Shown here: one piece after another, positions 58,886 to 64,000 of the stretch | Layout: the number at the start of each line of letters is the position of its first letter | Position numbering within the stretch: the first letter of the stretch is position 1 | DNA from: TH5896 sp049578985 | GTDB lineage: Archaea > Thermoproteota > Nitrososphaeria > Nitrososphaerales > Nitrososphaeraceae | Length of the DNA stretch: 64,000 nucleotides | NCBI GenBank assembly: GCA_049578985.1 | Contig: JBAUMZ010000198.1 | Span: 1-64,000, forward strand | Direction of reading: 5' to 3' | Position numbers and translations under genes: made by a program | Notes under the pieces: generated by a model | What the model was told of the DNA's origin: nothing | Database searches by the model: none | The model's input: only the letters and a program-made list of their open reading frames with translations

Positions 58886-59222
58886 GTCTTTAAGTGATAC
58901 CTTTATCATATATTCCCTCAAACATGATTTATTCAAATGTAGTTCAATATGTTCCATGTATATACAAGACTGGCATACCATTAGTTGTTACTACTATCAT
59001 GAATGACCTGTGTCTGTCCGCGCTGAGGTAAGAATAAGCTAAGCCAAAGTTGTATAGTAACTGAATTAGTAGGAGCTTTAAGGATAAAAATTCATCTTAA
59101 TGTGCTACCAATTTGTCACCATTAAGTAGTATTAAATGTTATGTCTCGAAAATAGATCACCAAAGGGAGAACATATGGTCAGGCCATGTTATAAAAGTCT
59201 TGGAATTTCGCAATGTAAATTG

Positions 59223-60092
59223 TCAGCAAAAATTTCGCCTCCCGATCCCAAACACCTTGCATGCTTTAAGGGCAAGTGATGTTTCCTTTACATGGTGAGT
59301 TCGCAATATTTTTGCACCGGTGAGTGAGCACTTCAGTTCCGAAATGAGGTCAGGAACTAACCGATCATCCAGCTTCAACTTGAAAAGTTCTCCTATAAAG
59401 GATTTACTTGAAACTCCAACTGAGATCGGCTTAGAAAGACATTGTAGTTTATTCAGATTCCTTATTAACTGCTGGTCACGAAAGTACCAAGACAGACCTG
59501 TCACCCTAGTACTAAAGGTGTTTGTAACTTCCCTTCTAAAGAAGCCAATAGAGGGATCCACTATTATCTTGTTCTCAGTAATTCCTGCATTTTTGGCTAA
59601 CTTCAGACTCTCACGTAGTGCTTTAAGAGTGGAAGATAGAGATCCGGAAATATGATCTTTGCTATATGCTCCAACTATAACTGGGACTCTATATCTGGAG
59701 ATCATATTAGCCATGTTCTTGTCAAATTTTAACCCTGTTACATCGTTAACGAGCGAGGCACCTCTCTTTATGGCTTCCTTGGCGACTTCCGCTCTTGGTG
59801 TGTCTACCGATATCGGCAAAGTGCAACACCTCTTTACTAGACCAACTGCTTCTGCTACTCGCTTTGTTTCCTCATTAATTGAAATGTACGTCCTTAAATA
59901 AGGAGCTGTGGACATGCCACCTATGTCAATAAGGCTTGCGCCGCTAGCTTCCATACTAATCGCTGTATTTTCAATATCATTTTTTGACGTCTTTACTGAT
60001 CCTTCGTAAAATGATTCAGGGCTGACATTAAGTACACCCATTATTCTAGTTGGCGATCTACTATCAATACGTATGTTATTGATGACAACCAA
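59223..60092 (-). CDS. folP: Dihydropteroate synthase
   Basis: The 289-residue TIM-barrel protein has MGVLNVSPESFYEG near residue 19, IDIGGMSTAP near residue 55, ISVDTPRAEVAKEAI, LVNDVTGLKFD and the final region (SKSFIGELF). DHPS condenses p-aminobenzoate with the pterin for folate or methanopterin. GMSTAP replaces the usual GGESTRP, as in archaeal homologues. The 337-nt gap 58886-59222 shows no gene. Confidence 0.87.
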   Translation of the reverse strand: MVVINNIRIDSRSPTRIMGVLNVSPESFYEGSVKTSKNDIENTAISMEASGASLIDIGGMSTAPYLRTYISINEETKRVAEAVGLVKRCCTLPISVDTPRAEVAKEAIKRGASLVNDVTGLKFDKNMANMISRYRVPVIVGAYSKDHISGSLSSTLKALRESLKLAKNAGITENKIIVDPSIGFFRREVTNTFSTRVTGLSWYFRDQQLIRNLNKLQCLSKPISVGVSSKSFIGELFKLKLDDRLVPDLISELKCSLTGAKILRTHHVKETSLALKACKVFGIGRRNFC

Positions 60093-60247
60093 ATTTTCAT
60101 TCTCGTCAAATCATCCGTTTAACCCAAATTTTTCTCTTTAGCAGAAGACAAGAAGAGTTACACTAACCATAGGCCCAACTGAGCCCGGATCTAGGATCCA
60201 CTCCATATCAGGGAGTACTATTTGTAATCGTTATTGTCTTTGAATAC

Positions 60248-60255
60248 TTTTATAT
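60248..60255 (+). promoter_or_regulatory. TATA-like element for the glycosidase gene
   Basis: TTTTATATG-type sequence lies about 41-49 nt before the ATG at 60296, implying a short leader. Confidence 0.4.
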
Positions 60256-60295
60256 GCTCTATTACTTCGAAAACTCTAGTCGGGAATGATCAGGC

Positions 60296-62980
60296 ATGGC
60301 TAGAACGCTAGATAAAACACATACTTTACTCTCTTATATTGAAGGAAGTTTAAGGAATGTGACTATAGTCACAGGAGAAGACAAGTATAATGGATTCATA
60401 TTTTCCTTGTTAAACCCTCCTGTTCCTTTAGGAGGAAATGTCGTATCGTTGGACATTTACGTCAATGAGATGCCATATCCGAAGAAATCTATCTTCGTAG
60501 CAACTACAGAAGACATGGTAAATGCAGCGTCAATTTCAGAAAACCGCCCACTTCCATTTAGACCTTTCCAGAGTGCAAGGTTTCTTATTATGAGTAAAGA
60601 AGGGTTGCCTCAAGGGAAAAAACATAAGATTGTCATCCTAAGCAAATTGGAGGGTTTCGAACAAATAATTATCCCCTTTACACTTATCGACTATGTTGGT
60701 GAACAAAGAGAGAAAATACTTATTCCATCAAACATATTGGAAGATCTCATATATGATACCAATAGTGAAGATACTATCTTTAAGAATTTCACATCTCCTC
60801 TTATACTCTCTGGAAAGAAGGCATATATTGTTTGTTCTTCCAATGGTTCCATTTCTGCTAATTGGACTTGGATGGGGGCAAGGTATGATAACGGAGGTTT
60901 GTATGTACCTCCAGTACGGGCATTTGGTAGAATTATTGTAGAGCTTTCAATTGAAGATCAAGTGAGAAAGAAGCTACCCAATTTCGTTGCTTCATCAAGA
61001 CATGAGAAAGGCGTACTCTCAACTAGACATGAATTGGCCGGCCTTCAAGTGAAAAGAAAGTTGTTTGTCCCAACGGAACGAAAAGGATTCATCACAATTC
61101 TTGAATTAATTGACAGAAGTTTAGATCTCCCAAGGCTGGCTCCCAGAAAGAGATCTCTTAATGCAAAGCGTAAGGTACGCATTCATTTTATTATAGATGG
61201 TAATATTACCAGCTACGGCCTAGCAGCTATTTCCCAGAGCAATACTTCTAGGTTTATTGAGAACGAAAATTGTCTTCAGGTGCAGACTGCGGCAAGAAAA
61301 GGGATTGCCCACTACTTTGGAAATATTGGCGTTGCTCCTAAGGAACTGAAACCATCTCGAATTCTGGTCGATACATTCGATAATGATCTAGAACTATCAT
61401 ATGATATCGAGATTCCTGCCAGAGGAACAAGCGAAATCGCTTTGGTTGCAGCTGGAAGTTTCAATAGCTCTAGAGAATGTCTAGATGAATTCCAAACCAT
61501 TAGAGACAATTACAAGCTGCTTTTACAAGAAACACAGCAACATTTCGACTTTGCTATATCTTCAAATACGTTAGATATCCAGCCAAATTCTAAGCAAAAC
61601 CCGACTATTGTAAAAATTGCCAAAGCATTTGAGAAGGCAAAAACGGGAATGGAGTATCTCAAAGCAGAATATGACGAGCTTGGCCACGGCATCTGTGCCG
61701 GCCTGCCACGATTTCCAAACTATTGGGCTAGAGACACAGGTTGGTCATTAAAGGGTTACCTCTCGCTCGGTGATCATGAATTTGTTTTGTCTGTCCTGGA
61801 GAATTTTCTAAAACATCAAGCCAGCAGAACAACTAGAACTACAATTAAAGGTGAGCTCCCTATGATTATTAGCGGAAAGGCTTTCCTCCATAGCACTACT
61901 TATGGATCGGCCGATTCTACTTTTCTCTTCCCCTGGAGTATCAGAGAATATGTGTACTCAACTGGAAACATTGGTTACCTTAAGAAGAGGTGGAATAATG
62001 TAGTCGATTTGATCAACTGTGGGTTTAGTAAAGATATTGATGGAGATGGATTAATTGAACATGGTTTCACCGGTGTTGCAGAAAAACTACCTATTCAGGA
62101 TTCTACTTGGATGGATCATATAGATAGAAGGAAGAGTGCCAACGATGTGCAGGCTCTATTCTACGAAAGCTTGCACATAGGTATCGATCTAGCAAAAATT
62201 ATGGACGACAAAGTACATCTCAAGAGATGGGAAAAGGGTGCACTTGACTTAAAGCGAAAGATAGAGTCCGAATATTGGGACAACAAAGGGGGGTTCTATT
62301 TTGATACAATAAGAAGAAATGGCACTAAAGATGCTAGCATAAGACCGAACGCTCTTGTCATGTTGTTGACAGGGGTTACTGATGCAAAGTCTCATGCCGA
62401 ATCAGTACTTAGAAGGATTGAAAAAAGTGATATTACTACACCATGGGGAGTAAGAACCCTTAGCTCTCTTGATCCAAAATACCACCCAAGTCTTTATCAT
62501 GATGGGGCAATCTGGCCTCTTGTCACCGGCTGGGCGGCCGTCGTTGAGACAAAGTACGGACGCAAAGAACAAGCGCTGTACTATATTGAGTCTATGGCGG
62601 AGAGAATACTGTCTGAGAACGGGATGTTTGCAGAGACTTACAGGGGAGATAGGCCAGAACCATTCAATTCATGTATTTTGCAAGCATGGTCGTTAGCAAT
62701 GTATGTTTACTCTGTCCGCGAACTATTTCTAGGGATGGACATCAATTTAGTAGATAACCGAATAATCTTTGATCCCCGTGTACCAGATTCTATAAGGAGC
62801 AATTCCGTACCTATACGCTTTCACCACAAATTCTATATTGCAGGGTCGCCACGAGACTCGGAGATTATTCTTGATCCGTATCGAGAGACAGTTAGGGTGG
62901 AATTCAGGAATTTACCAAACCAACAGGCAATTCGACCAGAAATCACGAGCAGCACCTACTCGATCGATATAGTTAACTAG
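60296..62980 (+). CDS. Glycogen-debranching-type glycosidase (amylo-alpha-1,6-glucosidase family)
   Basis: The 894-residue protein has an N-terminal beta-rich domain (residues ~1-420) and an (alpha/alpha)6 catalytic region with HGICAGLPRFPNYWARDTGWSLKGYLSLGD. This is followed by DIDGDGLIEHGF, DSTWMDHID and HDGAIWPLVTGWAAVVE. The Asp/Glu positions in these blocks are those of GH133-like debranching enzymes and related GH15/63 folds. It probably trims alpha-glucan or a surface glycan. No glycogen synthase is near, so the substrate remains open. It is convergent with S11. Confidence 0.82.
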   Translation: MARTLDKTHTLLSYIEGSLRNVTIVTGEDKYNGFIFSLLNPPVPLGGNVVSLDIYVNEMPYPKKSIFVATTEDMVNAASISENRPLPFRPFQSARFLIMSKEGLPQGKKHKIVILSKLEGFEQIIIPFTLIDYVGEQREKILIPSNILEDLIYDTNSEDTIFKNFTSPLILSGKKAYIVCSSNGSISANWTWMGARYDNGGLYVPPVRAFGRIIVELSIEDQVRKKLPNFVASSRHEKGVLSTRHELAGLQVKRKLFVPTERKGFITILELIDRSLDLPRLAPRKRSLNAKRKVRIHFIIDGNITSYGLAAISQSNTSRFIENENCLQVQTAARKGIAHYFGNIGVAPKELKPSRILVDTFDNDLELSYDIEIPARGTSEIALVAAGSFNSSRECLDEFQTIRDNYKLLLQETQQHFDFAISSNTLDIQPNSKQNPTIVKIAKAFEKAKTGMEYLKAEYDELGHGICAGLPRFPNYWARDTGWSLKGYLSLGDHEFVLSVLENFLKHQASRTTRTTIKGELPMIISGKAFLHSTTYGSADSTFLFPWSIREYVYSTGNIGYLKKRWNNVVDLINCGFSKDIDGDGLIEHGFTGVAEKLPIQDSTWMDHIDRRKSANDVQALFYESLHIGIDLAKIMDDKVHLKRWEKGALDLKRKIESEYWDNKGGFYFDTIRRNGTKDASIRPNALVMLLTGVTDAKSHAESVLRRIEKSDITTPWGVRTLSSLDPKYHPSLYHDGAIWPLVTGWAAVVETKYGRKEQALYYIESMAERILSENGMFAETYRGDRPEPFNSCILQAWSLAMYVYSVRELFLGMDINLVDNRIIFDPRVPDSIRSNSVPIRFHHKFYIAGSPRDSEIILDPYRETVRVEFRNLPNQQAIRPEITSSTYSIDIVN

Positions 62981-63004
62981 ATAAAGCGGTGTTTCTGTAT
63001 TTCA

Positions 63005-63019
63005 TTTTTTTAAAAAAAA
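63005..63019. terminator. Bidirectional T/A tract between convergent genes
   Basis: A run of seven T followed by eight A, between the glycosidase stop (62980) and the S11 stop (63029), provides T-tract termination for both strands. Confidence 0.6.
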
Positions 63020-63028
63020 GAAGACTTG

Positions 63029-63439
63029 CTAGACCCTTCGTCCTCTTCTGCCGCCTGGTTTTCTAGTAGTATCATGGGGAATAGGTGTCACATCATCTAT
63101 TCTACCGATTCGGAAACCTGCCCTCGCCAAAGCCCTAATCGCTGCCTGAGCACCTGGACCTGGAATCCTCGGTCCCACTCCGCCCACGGCTCTTACCCTA
63201 ATGTGAAGAGCGTTAATTCCTTTTGTTTTGGCCATATCGGCTGCGGCCACCGCGGACTTCATCGCGGCATAGGGCGAAGATTCATATCGATCAGCAGTAA
63301 CATGTCTGCCACCCGAACTAAACGAAATTGTTTCAGCCCCACTAAGATCCGTAATATGCACCAGGGTATTATTATAACTACTGAAAATGTGTGCAACGCC
63401 CCACTTATATTGGACTATTTCGTTAGTTTGATTACTCAT
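63029..63439 (-). CDS. rps11: Small ribosomal subunit protein S11
   Basis: The 136-residue protein has WGVAHIFSSYNNTLVHITDLSGAET, SSGGRHVTADRYESSPYAA, HIRVRAVGGVG and the end DVTPIPHDTTRKPGGRRGRRV, all as in archaeal S11. The frame is open a further 40 codons upstream, but MSNQTNEIVQYKWG at 63439 is the family-type start. S11 usually sits with S13 and S4; here it is alone before a gene-free region. Confidence 0.95.
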   Translation of the reverse strand: MSNQTNEIVQYKWGVAHIFSSYNNTLVHITDLSGAETISFSSGGRHVTADRYESSPYAAMKSAVAAADMAKTKGINALHIRVRAVGGVGPRIPGPGAQAAIRALARAGFRIGRIDDVTPIPHDTTRKPGGRRGRRV

Positions 63440-63559
63440 AGTTCGGAAGATATCGTTTAGCAGATCTATATGAATGTAGTGCGTGGATTGGCTTTGACGC
63501 ATATAATAGCATAAGAGTGGAATTCTTAGAGAATCAATTTCCGAATTGGACATTTCCAC

Positions 63560-64000
63560 GCTCAGGGAGGTTCAGCAGCCTTTATTTTGTAAGTAGATCT
63601 GGTGGCATTTATCGTCTGGTTAACATTACATTATATGCATCTTTTAAAGAATATGTCAAAATTTCTTGGAGTACCATCTTCCCCCACATACTGTAATCTG
63701 TGGGGAATATGAGTCAACCTTCGTTAACTGTTTACAGTTGCCGTTGGCGACATCCAGACGGCTTAGCTAGGATCGATGGAACAGGGTAAACCTCACCTGT
63801 AGGAGATATCATAACGATTGCTGTACGCTTTCGTTATGTCGTTGCAGTTATGGCTTAGTACTAATCAAAACAGTGTTCAATGCATTTTCCTCTATTCCTG
63901 AGCTGAGTTATATTACGTACAGTAGATTGGTATGTATCCTGTCCTGATGTATTTGAATTGAATTCACAAGTCTGAATATCCCCTGTTTTCCAATTCCTCG
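63560..64000. other. Gene-free region with several hairpins
   Basis: No credible ORF is visible. Hairpins are CCCCACA/TGTGGGG (63682-63688 with 63699-63705), ACAGG/CCTGT (63781-63785 with 63796-63800) and CATAACGA/TCGTTATG (63810-63817 with 63831-63838). These may be part of a structured RNA whose other half may lie beyond the window, or a leader of S11's neighbour. I cannot assign it. Confidence 0.35.

Noticed and set aside
63440..63559. 40-residue N-terminal extension of S11
   Set aside because: The family-type start lies at 63439; the extension has no ribosomal-protein similarity and a Met-poor, mixed composition.
1..64000. CRISPR arrays, insertion sequences, prophage or integrase genes
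   Set aside because: I found no regularly spaced repeats, transposase or integrase motifs, and the tRNA genes are not flanked by duplicated 3' ends on a mobile scale.

Overview
The window is a gene-dense stretch of an archaeal chromosome, most probably from an ammonia-oxidising thaumarchaeote (Nitrososphaeria). Archaeal ancestry is shown by the L7Ae-S28e-L24e-Ndk-aIF5B block, RpoL-TFS-PCNA, LSm-L37e, Alba, archease, PurP, aCPSF2-type RNase, archaeal TyrRS, AsnRS and HisRS, and tRNA genes carrying bulge-helix-bulge introns. Cupredoxins, a Rieske/cytochrome b pair followed by a plastocyanin-like protein, a heme A synthase-like protein, an Fe-ADH of the semialdehyde-reductase type, cobalamin synthesis and a PhaE-like protein fit that group. 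No amo, CRISPR, prophage or IS sequence is present, so ammonia oxidation itself is inferred.

Layout. 1-8.2 kb: cupredoxin tail, CtaA-like protein, Fe-ADH, sulfurtransferase, YgjP-type metallopeptidase, agmatinase-family enzyme and a hydantoinase-like amidohydrolase with structured flanks. 8.2-12.8 kb: RpiA, a coiled-coil membrane-anchored protein, L37e, LSm, creatininase-family (ArfB-like) enzyme, PurU, an AN1-like mini protein and a tRNA-Leu with two introns. 12.8-18 kb: a candidate structured RNA, GlmM, then the ribosomal/aIF5B operon. 18-24.4 kb: thioredoxin, archease/HisRS divergent pair, the succinate dehydrogenase operon A-C-D-B and a SufT-like protein. 24.4-32.8 kb: ArgH, intron-bearing tRNA-Gln, cell-surface sugar genes (DUF354, degenerate UDP-sugar dehydrogenase), the IlvE-Gfo/Idh-Trm112 operon, Alba, tRNA-Pro and tRNA-Arg.

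32.8-46.5 kb: aminotransferase, beta-CASP RNase, TyrRS, CobJ, aspartate kinase, PCNA-TFS-RpoL, AsnRS preceded by a tRNA-Ser-like half, regulators, a C2H2 mini protein and a rhomboid. 46.5-49.7 kb: complex III (Rieske, cytochrome b) and plastocyanin. 50-52 kb: alpha/beta hydrolase, AbrB-like protein and PhaE. 52-56 kb: tRNA-Arg with a 14-nt intron, L1, L10, convergent L12, Lrp and SecE. 56-64 kb: PurP, a HEAT protein resembling half of deoxyhypusine hydroxylase, pentapeptide protein, DHPS, glycogen-debranching-type glycosidase, S11 and a structured tail.

The main leads are RNA-level: three of five tRNA genes have introns, two at non-canonical sites; a fossil or split-like tRNA-Ser half abuts asnS; several intergenic regions carry long perfect inverted repeats or multi-stem structure. 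At protein level, the half-DOHH HEAT protein and the co-occurrence of formate-releasing (PurU, ArfB-like) with formate-using (PurP) enzymes stand out. Many starts are TTG or GTG, and several TATA-like boxes lie 25-35 nt before the start codon, suggesting frequent leaderless transcripts.
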